Positions 1-9,330 of a stretch of 52,308 nt of DNA are shown here, piece after piece. The translations under genes were made by a program, and so were the position numbers. Source of the DNA: Haloplasmatales bacterium 4B (lineage in GTDB: Bacteria; Bacillota_I; Bacilli_A; Haloplasmatales; Haloplasmataceae). Numbering within the stretch: position 1 is the stretch's first letter; each line of letters begins with the position of its first letter. The notes below the pieces were generated by a model. That model worked only from the letters and a program-made list of their open reading frames with translations. It was not told where the DNA came from and did no database searches. The DNA lies in the NCBI GenBank assembly GCA_003586005.1, contig NSKI01000017.1:1-52308 (forward strand). Direction: 5' to 3'.

Positions 1-68
1 AGCCCAAGCATTTCTGCTTAGACTTCACAGTATTAGAATTTTGGATTTTCTTCACCAACACTAGTTGA
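1..68 (+). other. Possible 3' end of an insertion-sequence transposase (truncated by window edge)
   Basis: A reading frame open from the window edge ends at TGA 66-68 with the tail FFTNTS; another frame is also open to TAG at 62. The stretch CACCAACACTAGTTGACAAAG resembles text I remember from the 3' ends of several Firmicutes insertion sequences. That memory is the only ground for the call. Too short to identify. Confidence 0.2.
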
Positions 69-80
69 CAAAGAACCTTT

Positions 81-117
81 AAAATCAGTAGAAATAAATA
101 TTATTTCTACTGATTTT
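81..117 (-). terminator. Perfect 17-bp hairpin downstream of the lipoprotein gene
   Basis: The arms at 81-97 and 101-117 are perfect inverted repeats with a 3-nt loop. The hairpin lies just after the stop of the lipoprotein gene on the minus strand and has T runs on both sides, so it could stop transcription from both directions. Confidence 0.7.
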
Positions 118-121
118 ATTT

Positions 122-937
122 TTATATATCTGTGCTAATCGCTTGTGATTTTACATCTGCTGGAATAGTTACCTCAACATTTCCGAAATTATAAAATTCC
201 ATAATTACATTAGCAGTTGCAAATGTGTCTGTGATACTAGAATCTTTTGATTTTGCTAAATCTAATATATCATTTAAAATTGGCTTCATGTCTATTTCAA
301 TTTTTCTGATCAATTTTTCTTTTTCATCTATTGATATTATATAAACTACATTTTCAAAAATTCCATCCAATTCCTCTTCTGACAATCCAAACTCACTTAT
401 ATCATAGTTTTCACCCAAAGAATCAATTATAATATCAGAATCGTTAATTGTAAACTCAAATACTTTGACATCAGTTCCATCAGATAAAGTATCATCATCT
501 ATTGCTTTATAAGATAAATAATCAGTTAATACCAATGCATAATCATCTGTACCAATTTCCTCTTCATAAAATTCAGAAATTAATAAACTTGTTTTTGTCC
601 ACACTTCTAAAAAATCAAAATATAAATATGTAATCGCATTTTGTCCGTCAAGGTCAATATAACCCGTTAAAACAGTGTTGCTCACCTCTAATTCTAACTC
701 TATCTCGCCAACAGTGTCCGATTCCATATCCATTTTCATTTTTGTTTCAGATGATAAGTCTACTCCATTAATGTTTAAAAATAATGACATATCAAAATTA
801 CAATTATATTGCTTCAACATATTATCATACGTCTCTTTAAATAATTTAGCATCTTGATCGCTTTCACTAGTACATCCTGTTAAAATTAGTAATGTTGAAA
901 ACATTATAGTAACTAACAATAATTTTGCGTATTTCAT
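122..937 (-). CDS. Putative lipoprotein of unknown function
   Basis: The protein has about 271 residues. Its N-terminus is a lipoprotein signal: a short basic start, a hydrophobic stretch and the lipobox LTGC followed by Ser/Thr, so it should be lipid-anchored on the outer face of the membrane. The rest is acidic and soluble-looking with no motif I recognise. A start two codons upstream (943) would leave only one base after the GAGGAGGG ribosome binding site; the ATG at 937 gives 7 nt, so I prefer 937. It is a single gene between a downstream hairpin and uvrB. The export call is firm; the function is unknown. Confidence 0.8.
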   Translation of the reverse strand: MKYAKLLLVTIMFSTLLILTGCTSESDQDAKLFKETYDNMLKQYNCNFDMSLFLNINGVDLSSETKMKMDMESDTVGEIELELEVSNTVLTGYIDLDGQNAITYLYFDFLEVWTKTSLLISEFYEEEIGTDDYALVLTDYLSYKAIDDDTLSDGTDVKVFEFTINDSDIIIDSLGENYDISEFGLSEEELDGIFENVVYIISIDEKEKLIRKIEIDMKPILNDILDLAKSKDSSITDTFATANVIMEFYNFGNVEVTIPADVKSQAISTDI

Positions 938-1013
938 AATCATCCCTCCTCTTATATATAAGATTATTATACTATATATAAATTAATTTTGTTAGTAAAA
1001 AATGAATATATAT

Positions 1014-2996
1014 TTATTTTGTATCAACTTTTAATTCAAAAATAACATCGCGAAGTGATGCAGCGCGCTCAAAATCTAAATCTTTTGCGGCTTTTCGCAT
1101 ATCTTTTTCAAGTTTTGCAATCATTTCTAATTTTTCAACCTTACTCATGGATTTAATGGAACGAGTTTTTGCAACTGGTTCATCACTTTCTGAAGTTGCT
1201 TTTATTAAATCACGAATATCTTTTTTAATTGTTTGCGGAGTTATATTATGTAAAGTATTATATTCTTCTTGAACCTCACGTCGCCTATTTGTTTCTTCAA
1301 TAGCAAAACTCATTGAATCAGTTACTTTATCAGCATACATTATAACTTTCCCATTCACATTACGTGCAGCTCTTCCTGTAGTTTGGATTAGTGATCGTTG
1401 GCTTCTTAGAAAACCTTGTTTATCAGCATCCAAAATCGCAACAAGGGAGACTTCAGGGATATCTAAACCTTCACGTAGTAGATTTATTCCAACTAATACA
1501 TCATATTTACCTATTCTTAAATCTCTTAGTATCTCAATTCTTTCTAAAGTCTTAATTTCCGAATGTAAATAAGCTACTTTAAACCCAACATCTTGAAAAT
1601 AATCCGTTAATTTTTCTGACATCCTTATGGTAAGAGTTGTTACTAAGACTCTCTCATTTTTCTCAATTCGCTCCCTAATTTCATCAATCAAATCATCAAT
1701 TTGATTTTCTGTAGGACGGACATCAACAACTGGATCTAATAAACCTGTTGGCCTTATTATCTGTTCAACAACATCATTTACATGTGATAATTCGTAATCT
1801 CCTGGTGTTGCCGAGACATAAATAACTTGATTAATTTTCTTTTCAAATTCTTCAAACTTTAAAGGTCTATTATCTAAAGCTGATGGAAGTCTGAAACCAT
1901 ATTCTACAAGCGTTGTTTTCCTTGAGCGGTCACCATTGAACATTCCCCGTACTTGAGGAACTGAAACATGTGATTCATCTATAACTAGTAACCAATCATC
2001 CTTAGGAAAGAAATCTAACAGAGTATATGGTGTGTCCCCAGGATTTCTTCCTGTTAGATGTCGTGAATAGTTTTCAATCCCTGAACAAAAACCTACCTCT
2101 TTCATCATTTCCAAATCATAATTTGTTCTTTGTTCAAGACGCTGTGCTTCAAGTAATCGGTTATTATCATTTAATTCTTTTAATCTTTCATTTAATTCAA
2201 CTTTGATTCCTTTAATGGCTCTTTCTAACTTTTCTTCACTCGTCACAAAGTGTGAAGCAGGAAAAATTGCTACATGGTTTCTTTCTCCAATAATTTCACC
2301 AGTTACAATGTCAATTTCTCTAATTCGATCGATTTCATCACCAAAAAACTCCACACGAATACAGTTGTTTTCATGAGAAGCTGGTATAATCTCTATTACA
2401 TCTCCACGAACACGAAAGGTAGCTCGATGAAAATCTAAATCATTTCTCTCATATTGAATTCGTACTAATTCACTTAACAACATATTACGATCCATTTGCA
2501 TTCCTACCCTAACAGAGACAACCATTTTGTGATATTCTTCAGGGTCACCTAATCCATAAATACATGAAACAGAAGCCACTATAATTACATCATTTCTTTC
2601 AAATAATGAACTTGTAGCACTATGACGTAATTTATCTATTTCATCATTTATACTAGCATCCTTTTCAATATAAGTATCACTAGATGGAACATATGCTTCT
2701 GGTTGATAGTAATCATAATAACTAACAAAATATTCCACAGCATTATTGGGAAAGAATTCTTTAAACTCAGAATATAATTGCCCTGCTAAGGTTTTATTAT
2801 GAGCTAGGATAAGGGTAGGTTTATTAATTTCTTTTATTACATTGGAAATTGTATAAGTTTTACCAGTTCCCGTTGCTCCTAATAGTACCTGTTCTCTATC
2901 TCCCTTTTCTATTCCCTTAACTAGTTTTTTTATCGCTTTCGGTTGATCTCCAGTTGGTTGATATTTAGAAATTAGTTCAAATTTATTAAATTTCAA
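1014..2996 (-). CDS. uvrB: Excinuclease ABC subunit B
   Basis: UvrB is the DNA-damage-verifying helicase-like subunit of nucleotide excision repair; it works with UvrA and then recruits UvrC. The 660 residues match the normal family length. Visible are Walker A GATGTGKT at about 40-47, the [12 protein letters not shown] beta-hairpin region near 92-103, the helicase motifs including TTGRAAR, and the C-terminal UVR motif around 630-655 that contacts UvrC. The start is TTG at 2996 with GAGGTGG 4 nt upstream. Its usual partner uvrA is not in this window; downstream is an unrelated lipoprotein gene. Its promoter carries a LexA-like box (separate entries), which fits SOS induction. Confidence 0.98.
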   Translation of the reverse strand: MKFNKFELISKYQPTGDQPKAIKKLVKGIEKGDREQVLLGATGTGKTYTISNVIKEINKPTLILAHNKTLAGQLYSEFKEFFPNNAVEYFVSYYDYYQPEAYVPSSDTYIEKDASINDEIDKLRHSATSSLFERNDVIIVASVSCIYGLGDPEEYHKMVVSVRVGMQMDRNMLLSELVRIQYERNDLDFHRATFRVRGDVIEIIPASHENNCIRVEFFGDEIDRIREIDIVTGEIIGERNHVAIFPASHFVTSEEKLERAIKGIKVELNERLKELNDNNRLLEAQRLEQRTNYDLEMMKEVGFCSGIENYSRHLTGRNPGDTPYTLLDFFPKDDWLLVIDESHVSVPQVRGMFNGDRSRKTTLVEYGFRLPSALDNRPLKFEEFEKKINQVIYVSATPGDYELSHVNDVVEQIIRPTGLLDPVVDVRPTENQIDDLIDEIRERIEKNERVLVTTLTIRMSEKLTDYFQDVGFKVAYLHSEIKTLERIEILRDLRIGKYDVLVGINLLREGLDIPEVSLVAILDADKQGFLRSQRSLIQTTGRAARNVNGKVIMYADKVTDSMSFAIEETNRRREVQEEYNTLHNITPQTIKKDIRDLIKATSESDEPVAKTRSIKSMSKVEKLEMIAKLEKDMRKAAKDLDFERAASLRDVIFELKVDTK

Positions 2997-3014
2997 CTTA
3001 CCACCTCATTTTCC

Positions 3015-3043
3015 ATTATAGTTTTATTATAATCCATTTTCAA
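3015..3043 (-). promoter_or_regulatory. SigA-type promoter of uvrB
   Basis: On the minus strand TTGAAA (3043-3038) and TATAAT (3020-3015) are separated by 17 nt. The start codon is about 19 nt after the -10 box, so the leader is short. Confidence 0.65.
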
Positions 3044-3056
3044 GTTTAAATTATAT

Positions 3057-3070
3057 CAAACAAACGTTCT
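3057..3070 (-). promoter_or_regulatory. LexA/DinR-like SOS box upstream of uvrB
   Basis: The minus strand reads AGAACGTTTGTTTG. Against the Bacillus consensus CGAACRNRYGTTYG, 12 of 14 positions agree (the free N counted as agreeing). It lies 13 nt upstream of the uvrB -35 box. uvrB is a classical LexA target in Bacillota. Confidence 0.5.
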
Positions 3071-3092
3071 GTTGTAAATGAATACAAAAAAG

Positions 3093-3125
3093 AAAGGTAT
3101 AATATCCTAAGACATTATACTTTTT
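3093..3125 (-). terminator. Terminator after ctpB
   Basis: An imperfect stem (AAAGTATAAT with ATTATACCTTT) follows the stop of ctpB by a few bases and has a T-rich tail on the minus strand. Confidence 0.6.
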
Positions 3126-3128
3126 AGT

Positions 3129-4547
3129 TTAATCGTTTTTAATATAATCTAAAGCTTTTTGATATTGAGAATCATTTTTAATTTCATTTATGTAACTTAG
3201 TATATCTTTATTGAGGTAATAGATTGTATTAGCATCTAATTCACCTGATACATTTATATTTTTTAATGTTTGATAAGTTTTTATCGCATTCTCAGTATCG
3301 CTATCAAAATAGCCATCACTTCTTAAATTATAACCTTTTCTATATAAAAATAGTTGCGCTTCCTTAATTTCTTGATTAACATTACCAAGTTTATAAGTTT
3401 TTTCTGGGTTTATGTAACCTAGTCCGATAAAATTAGTCTGTAAGGCAGGTATTGTCGGCTCAACTCCAACATTACCAATCCATTCATTTTTAGAAGTTTT
3501 CCAAATATTAGTTGTCAATTTAACCCATCTGGTTCCTGTTAAATTCAGCGGAAAAAATGACTGCATTGTCCCTTTTCCATATGTTGTTTGACCAATTAAT
3601 GGATAACCTCCTAATTCATTCATACTTGATGCAAAGATTTCTGATGCCGATGCACTAAATTCATCCATTAAAACAACTATATCATAATTGACCTCATGAG
3701 TATTTTTATCAATATAATAAGGAATTTCTTCCCCGTTTCTTCCCTCAGAATACATAAATGCTTCATTAGTATTAATAAAATAATCTAATATATCAGTAAC
3801 TGAACTTAACAAACCACCTGGATTCCCTCTAACATCTACAATTAAATCGGTAATAAATTTATTTTCTAAATGTTCCATTGCACTAGTTAATTCACTATAA
3901 GTTTTATCCATAAATGAATTTATCTTCAAATAGCCTATTTTTTGATTATTTGTATTTATATAACTATATTCAATACTTTTTTGATAAATTTCATCCAAAG
4001 TAACATAGATATCAAACATTACTTTCGGGTCATTTGTAGTTACTGTTATTTCTCGTACTGTGCCTTTAATGCCCTTGATTAAACTGGCGACTTCACTTAT
4101 TGACATATTTTTAACATCTTTTTTATCAACAGCCCTAATCACTTGTCCAGCTTCGATACCAGCAATTTTTGCTGGTGAACTATTTATAACACTTGTTATT
4201 ATCGGATATGGCCCATTATCAGATAAAGTTACTCCAATACCAACCATATTCCCTTCAAATTCGTCAGTAAATTTTTGATAGTCTTCACTAGATAAATAAA
4301 CTGAATAAGGATCATTTAATGATTCAACCATCCCTTTTAAAGCACCATCTAATAATAACTCTTCGTTTTCATAAAAATATGAATATTCACCTATCACCTC
4401 AGATAAATAATCTAATATTGTTTCTTGTGATTTAGTTGCTGGCGTTTTATCCATTATGTCAAAAGATAAAGTTGTACCTAATATACCCATAACTACGCCT
4501 AATGAAACAAGTAATATCCCTATAATGATGTTAGTTTTTTTTCCCAT
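3129..4547 (-). CDS. ctpB: S41-family C-terminal processing protease
   Basis: Membrane-anchored serine protease of the CtpA/CtpB family, active outside the membrane. The order of parts over 472 residues is one N-terminal transmembrane helix (about 7-28), a PDZ domain (about 95-170), the S41 catalytic core, and a C-terminal peptidoglycan-binding domain (about 395-450). The catalytic set is visible and correctly spaced: Ser300 in FSASASE, Lys325 in YGKG and Gln329. In Bacillus subtilis CtpB cleaves SpoIVFA in the sigma-K checkpoint, which would fit the sporulation genes here, but CtpA-like roles are equally possible. It starts 10 nt after prfB. In Bacillus ftsE/ftsX lie between prfB and ctpB; they are absent here. 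Confidence 0.93.
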   Translation of the reverse strand: MGKKTNIIIGILLVSLGVVMGILGTTLSFDIMDKTPATKSQETILDYLSEVIGEYSYFYENEELLLDGALKGMVESLNDPYSVYLSSEDYQKFTDEFEGNMVGIGVTLSDNGPYPIITSVINSSPAKIAGIEAGQVIRAVDKKDVKNMSISEVASLIKGIKGTVREITVTTNDPKVMFDIYVTLDEIYQKSIEYSYINTNNQKIGYLKINSFMDKTYSELTSAMEHLENKFITDLIVDVRGNPGGLLSSVTDILDYFINTNEAFMYSEGRNGEEIPYYIDKNTHEVNYDIVVLMDEFSASASEIFASSMNELGGYPLIGQTTYGKGTMQSFFPLNLTGTRWVKLTTNIWKTSKNEWIGNVGVEPTIPALQTNFIGLGYINPEKTYKLGNVNQEIKEAQLFLYRKGYNLRSDGYFDSDTENAIKTYQTLKNINVSGELDANTIYYLNKDILSYINEIKNDSQYQKALDYIKND

Positions 4548-4557
4548 ACTAACCGCC

Positions 4558-5661
4558 TTATGCTTTTATTTGATTTTTTAAATACTCATAAATAAAATAT
4601 TCAATATTACCATCCATAACCGCTTGAACGTTTCCTATCTCAGCATTTGTACGGTGATCTTTAACTAACGAATATGGATGAAATACATATGAACGAATCT
4701 GACTTCCCCACCCAATTTCTTTCATTTCTCCTCGTAGATTTTGCATTTGTTCTTGTTGTTTTTGAATTTCTAATTGATATAATTTATTCTTTAAAGTTTT
4801 CAAAGCTCTTTCACGATTTGATACTTGACTTCGTTCATGTTGACAAGTTACAACAACACCAGTTGGTAAATGAGTAATTCTGATAGCTGAATCAGTTGTA
4901 TTAACATGCTGCCCACCTGCACCACTAGAACGATAAGTATCAATTCTTAAGTCTTCTTGTTTAATATCAATTTCAATATCTTCATCTATTTCTGGTATGA
5001 CATCAACTGAGGCAAAAGATGTATGGCGTCTACCTGAAGAATCAAATGGAGAAATTCTGACTAACCTGTGAACCCCTTTTTCTGCCTTCAAATAACCATA
5101 TGCATTAACTCCTTTAATTAGAAGTGTAACACTTTTTAATCCTGCTTCATCACCATGCAAATAATCAAGTATTTCCACTTTGAAATTTTTCAATTCAGCA
5201 TACCTATTGTACATTCTAAGTAGCATTTCTCCCCAGTCTTGACTTTCTGTACCTCCAGCTCCAGGATGAATTTCTAATATCACATTATTGTTGTCATATG
5301 GACCTGACAACAATAAATCTATTTCAAACTTATGTGTATCTATATCAAGTTTTTTTAATAAAGCAACTATTTCTTTCGATAAATTTTCATCTTCAGTTTC
5401 TTCTATCAAAGCAAATCCAACTTCTACTTCATCAATTAGCTTTTTAATATCATCTATTGAGTCCAATTTATTTTTTAATTTATTACTTTTATCAATTATT
5501 TTTTTTGCTTCTCTCTGGTCACTCCAAAAATCACTTTCATTCATTACTAGATTTAAATCATCAATTTCATTTTTAATTTCATTAATATCAATATAATTTA
5601 TTAATTCTTTAAAATGTTCTCTAAGCTCCTTAAATTGTTGTTTTTTTTCAAAAATGTCCAT
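4558..5661 (-). CDS. prfB: Peptide chain release factor 2
   Basis: RF2 releases the peptide at UGA and UAA stops. The tripeptide GGQ is in SGAGGQHVN, and the region after it matches RF2 of Bacillus closely. I start it at ATG 5661 ([10 protein letters not shown]), after AAAGGATGG, giving about 367 residues, the normal length. The open frame runs on upstream to 5910 but that part overlaps the secA end and looks unlike any protein. The usual programmed +1 frameshift (CTT TGA C near codon 25) is missing: the corresponding stretch reads TAT ATT GAT ATT in frame, so RF2 is made without autoregulatory frameshifting. It follows secA as in Bacillus and probably shares its transcript. Confidence 0.95.
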   Translation of the reverse strand: MDIFEKKQQFKELREHFKELINYIDINEIKNEIDDLNLVMNESDFWSDQREAKKIIDKSNKLKNKLDSIDDIKKLIDEVEVGFALIEETEDENLSKEIVALLKKLDIDTHKFEIDLLLSGPYDNNNVILEIHPGAGGTESQDWGEMLLRMYNRYAELKNFKVEILDYLHGDEAGLKSVTLLIKGVNAYGYLKAEKGVHRLVRISPFDSSGRRHTSFASVDVIPEIDEDIEIDIKQEDLRIDTYRSSGAGGQHVNTTDSAIRITHLPTGVVVTCQHERSQVSNRERALKTLKNKLYQLEIQKQQEQMQNLRGEMKEIGWGSQIRSYVFHPYSLVKDHRTNAEIGNVQAVMDGNIEYFIYEYLKNQIKA

Positions 5662-5713
5662 TACTTGCCATCCTTTTATTAAAATTGACCGTTGATAACA
5701 ACGGTCATTAAAA

Positions 5714-8221
5714 TTATGCTCCGCAGCATTGTTTGTATTTTTTACCACTTCCGCATGGGCAAGGATCATTTCGTCCAATTTTATCCTTACGAACAGGCTG
5801 TTTCCTATTTTCCTCTTTACCTGATTTTGCGGCAATAGGTTTTGCCACTTGCTCACGTTGTAAGTTTTCTTGCACTTGAGCTCTAATAATATATTGTAAT
5901 ACTTCTTCATTAATTGCCTTAATCATATTATTAAATAATTCAAAGCCTGCTTGTTGGTATTCAAGCAGTGGATTAGTTTGTCCATAAGCAACTAAGCCAA
6001 TACTTTGTCTCAATCCATCCATTGTATCGATATGAGCCATCCATTTTAAATCTACAATTCTTAAAACAATTACTTTCAGAAATTCTTGAAATACCTCTGG
6101 TTCAAAAATCTTTTGTTTTTCGCTTAACTTAGCCAATGCTTCTTTATGTAACAGTTCATAAATCGCTTCTCTATTAAGTTTTTCTATTTCTGGTAACTTA
6201 AAAAAGTTTGGGCCAAAAACATTATTATTAAAATATGTTACTAATTGTTTGATTCCTTCTTTATGGACTGTGTCTTCTTTAGTATTTTCAACTTGTAAAT
6301 ATTTATTTATAAGATTATTAATTGCATCTTCAAACATACTTTCAACAATCGGTTTAATATTTTCATCTGTTAAAATTCTATAACGTTGTCCATAAATAAT
6401 TTCCCGTTGTTGACCAATAACTTCATCATATTGAAGTAACGTTTTACGACTATCAAAGTTGTTTCCCTCAACTCGCTTTTGAGCTGATTCTACTGAACGA
6501 CTTATAAGACCATGTTCAATAGCTTGATCATCCTTCAAACCAAATCTTGCTAACATTCCTTGAAGTCTATCAGAACCGAATCTTCTTAACAAATCATCTT
6601 GTAATGATAAATAAAACCTTGAAAAACCAGGGTCACCTTGACGTCCTGAACGGCCACGTAACTGGTTATCAATACGACGAGACTCATGACGCTCAGTACC
6701 GATAACAGCTAGTCCGCCGAGTTCTTTTACACCTTCACCTAATTTAATATCAGTACCACGACCAGCCATATTTGTGGCAATCGTAACTGAACCTTTTTCT
6801 CCAGCATGCGCAATGATTTCAGCTTCACGTTCATGGTTTTTGGCATTCAGAACGTTATGTTTAACACCTTTTTTTCGTAAATATTCAGATATTAATTCTG
6901 ATGTTTCTACTGCAACTGTACCTATCAACATTGGTTGACCAATTTTATGTCTTTCAACAATATCCTGAGTTAATGCTTTAAACTTAGCTTCCATATTGGC
7001 AAATATTAAATCATTAGCATCATTTCGGACAATTGGTTTATTTGTAGGTATTTCAACAACATACATATTATAAATATTTCGGAATTCTTCTTCCTCTGTT
7101 TTTGCTGTACCAGTCATCCCAGATAATTTATTATACATTCTAAATAAATTTTGGAATGTAATAGTTGCTAGAGTTTGCGTTTCTTGTTTTATTTTAACTG
7201 ATTCTTTAGCTTCAACAGCTTGATGTAATCCTTCACTCCATTGACGTCCATGCATTAAACGCCCTGTAAATGGATCAACGATAATAACTTCTCCTTCTTG
7301 GACAACATAATCAACATTATTTTGCATTACAATATTAGCTTTTAAAGCATTATTTATATGGTGCACTAATGTTGCATGTTGAACATCAAATAGATTTGTG
7401 ACATTAAAGGCTTTTTCAGCTTTTTCAATTCCGTCCTCAGTTAATTGCACATTTCTCGTTTTAATATCATGATCGTAATCTTCTTCTTTTAAATTTTTAA
7501 CGAACATATCAGCATGTTTATACAAATTAGCATTTCTTTTTTGCCCACCTGATATAATAAGTGGTGTTCTTGCCTCATCTATTAAAATTGAGTCAACCTC
7601 ATCAATAATCGCAAAATTCAGTGGCTTTAAAACCATATCTTTTTTATAAATAACCATATTATCTCGTAGATAATCAAAACCTAATTCATTATTAGTCGTA
7701 TAAGTAATATCGCAATGATATGCCTCTCTTTTTTCTTCTTTACTCATTGAATTTAAATTTAAACCAACAGTTAATCCTAACCATTGATATAATTCACCCA
7801 TCTCACGAGCGTCACGACTAGCTAAATACTCATTAACAGTAACAATATGCACACCTTGACCTGCCAAAGCATTCAAATAAGCTGGCATTGTTGATGTCAA
7901 TGTCTTACCTTCACCAGTTTTCATTTCTGCTACGTTCCCATAATGCATAACTAATCCACCAATTAATTGCACATAAAACGGCTTCAAGTGTAGTACTCTT
8001 GTCGCAGCTTCTTTTACAACTGCAAAGGCTTCAACTAAAATATCTTCTATCGTTTCTCCGTTTTTTAACCTGTTTTTGAATTCAATAGTTTTATTTTGAA
8101 GTTCTTCATCAGTTAACTGACTCATTTCATTTTCTAAGTTAACTACTTTATCAGCGATAGTCTCTAATCTTTTCATTTCTCTATATCCTGAGTCAAAAAT
8201 CTTCTTTAGAAAATTTGCCAT
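5714..8221 (-). CDS. secA: Preprotein translocase ATPase SecA
   Basis: SecA drives unfolded preproteins through SecYEG using ATP. It is full length at 835 residues. Walker A is MKTGEGKT (about 100-107), Walker B is IIDEVD, the helicase motif [10 protein letters not shown] is present, and the C-terminal zinc tail [16 protein letters not shown], which binds SecB or ribosomes, ends the protein. The start ATG follows AAGGAG. The order hpf...secA-prfB is that of Bacillus, but here a SUKH gene, sbcCD and a transposase relic lie between hpf and secA. Confidence 0.98.
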   Translation of the reverse strand: MANFLKKIFDSGYREMKRLETIADKVVNLENEMSQLTDEELQNKTIEFKNRLKNGETIEDILVEAFAVVKEAATRVLHLKPFYVQLIGGLVMHYGNVAEMKTGEGKTLTSTMPAYLNALAGQGVHIVTVNEYLASRDAREMGELYQWLGLTVGLNLNSMSKEEKREAYHCDITYTTNNELGFDYLRDNMVIYKKDMVLKPLNFAIIDEVDSILIDEARTPLIISGGQKRNANLYKHADMFVKNLKEEDYDHDIKTRNVQLTEDGIEKAEKAFNVTNLFDVQHATLVHHINNALKANIVMQNNVDYVVQEGEVIIVDPFTGRLMHGRQWSEGLHQAVEAKESVKIKQETQTLATITFQNLFRMYNKLSGMTGTAKTEEEEFRNIYNMYVVEIPTNKPIVRNDANDLIFANMEAKFKALTQDIVERHKIGQPMLIGTVAVETSELISEYLRKKGVKHNVLNAKNHEREAEIIAHAGEKGSVTIATNMAGRGTDIKLGEGVKELGGLAVIGTERHESRRIDNQLRGRSGRQGDPGFSRFYLSLQDDLLRRFGSDRLQGMLARFGLKDDQAIEHGLISRSVESAQKRVEGNNFDSRKTLLQYDEVIGQQREIIYGQRYRILTDENIKPIVESMFEDAINNLINKYLQVENTKEDTVHKEGIKQLVTYFNNNVFGPNFFKLPEIEKLNREAIYELLHKEALAKLSEKQKIFEPEVFQEFLKVIVLRIVDLKWMAHIDTMDGLRQSIGLVAYGQTNPLLEYQQAGFELFNNMIKAINEEVLQYIIRAQVQENLQREQVAKPIAAKSGKEENRKQPVRKDKIGRNDPCPCGSGKKYKQCCGA

Positions 8222-8412
8222 TATTTCACTCCTTAAACCTGTTTAAATATTTATATCAAAATTATCTATCAACTTATATAATAACATTTTTTTATATCAT
8301 TATACAAGTTTATTAGTTAATATTTTAGGGTAAACGCATCAATTTTCAACGAAATCATATTAATTTTCAAGAAAATTCTAATCGTTTCTTTATTATTTAG
8401 GAGAAAATATTT

Positions 8413-8499
8413 ATGCCGAAACACCCTGATTGGGTACTAAAACACAAAATAATAGGTAATGAGAATGTATTAAAGGTAGGTATTACCTTTAATGCTTAA
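8413..8499 (+). pseudogene. N-terminal relic of an IS1634-type transposase
   Basis: An AGGAG site is followed by ATG and the peptide MPKHPDWVLKHK, which is the typical opening of IS1634/IS4-group transposases (KHP(D/E)WVLKHK). Similarity fades after about 20 residues and the frame stops at codon 29, inside a 9-bp-stem hairpin at 8470-8492. No further transposase sequence follows. I read it as a decayed remnant; a 28-residue functional peptide is unlikely. Confidence 0.45.
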
Positions 8500-8540
8500 T
8501 TTTATATCAAACAAGATATAGAAAAAATAATCACAAAAAG

Positions 8541-8557
8541 AAATACCTCGTGTATTT
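8541..8557 (-). terminator. Weak terminator downstream of the SUKH gene
   Basis: The arms AAATAC and GTATTT enclose a 5-nt loop; on the minus strand the stem is followed by CTTTTTG. The stem is short, and a second hairpin (8598-8627) closer to the gene could serve instead. Confidence 0.35.
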
Positions 8558-8631
8558 TTTACAAGATATTCCTTTTATATTTACTGTTTTATCGATTGGA
8601 ATAATAATTTGCCCAATATTATTATCCATTT

Positions 8632-9177
8632 TCACATTTTTTTTACTTTAGTAAATCCATCATGGAAATTAATTACTGTTTCTTCTAACCAATCATAAAA
8701 AGATAGATTGCATAGCTTAAAATTATTAGTAACTTTCTTTTTAAGATACACTTTATTAGCTTCATTTTTATTAAAATAGAAACTATCTCCATTAGAGCTA
8801 GCTGCAAATTTATAAAAATGTTTATTTTTTAATAGTAAATTTTCCATAATTATATCAATAGGTTGAAATACATCTTTAAAACTATTTCTAACATTTTTTT
8901 TACTTAAACCTAATACACAAATATTACTTTCAAAAATATTCATCCCATTATAAGAAAACAAAAAGTCTTTATATTCTATAGGTAATTTTAAATTTAATAA
9001 AGTTTCTATTTTTTTTATCTCTGGATAATTTAAAGGAGGAAATAAGCTATGCAAATAAGTGAATGGTGAAAAATTATTGTTGTTACAAATTAAAATTGTT
9101 CCATTTTTTAAATAAACTTTCGCACATTCCTCATTTTGATTAAGTTTTTCCACAATTTTACATAATCGTTCGTTCAT
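8632..9177 (-). CDS. SMI1/KNR4 (SUKH)-family protein
   Basis: The protein has 181 residues. The core matches the SUKH fold: an acidic helix (YPEIKKIETLLNLKLP), then IEYKDFLFSYNG, and near the end the FYDWLEETV helix. In bacteria this family is mainly immunity proteins that block toxins of polymorphic or contact-dependent systems; others are stand-alone. No toxin gene is next to it, so it may be an orphan immunity gene or act otherwise. The frame can start at 9216, but ATG 9177 has AGGTG 5 nt upstream and is preferred. It breaks the normal hpf-secA linkage and sits beside a transposase relic, consistent with acquisition. Confidence 0.7.
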   Translation of the reverse strand: MNERLCKIVEKLNQNEECAKVYLKNGTILICNNNNFSPFTYLHSLFPPLNYPEIKKIETLLNLKLPIEYKDFLFSYNGMNIFESNICVLGLSKKNVRNSFKDVFQPIDIIMENLLLKNKHFYKFAASSNGDSFYFNKNEANKVYLKKKVTNNFKLCNLSFYDWLEETVINFHDGFTKVKKM

Positions 9178-9330
9178 AAAATCACCTACCGATATAGATA
9201 TTATTAATTTTAACATATAACTTATCTTATAAGGTAGTATATATAAAAAGTAGTGTTTTCACTCGCATAGGAGACAAAATATGAAGTAATTTATAAGAAG
9301 AAACAAAATTTTCTTCCACTCTTTATCAAT

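Larger units (their letters stand above)
8222..8631. other. Intergenic region holding a transposase relic and hairpins
   Basis: These 410 bp must hold the secA promoter, but I see no convincing -35/-10 pair. A small frame at 8413-8499 on the plus strand is a transposase relic (own entry). Hairpins lie at 8470-8492 (arms TTAAAGGTA/TACCTTTAA), 8541-8557 and 8598-8627; the last two sit after the SUKH gene and may end its transcript. Confidence 0.5.

Noticed and set aside
5662-5910. N-terminal extension of RF2 by 83 residues
   Set aside because: It overlaps the end of secA, has no ribosome binding site, and does not resemble RF2; the ATG at 5661 gives the normal length.
9178-9216. Longer start of the SUKH gene
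   Set aside because: The extension has no ribosome binding site; AGGTG lies before the ATG at 9177.
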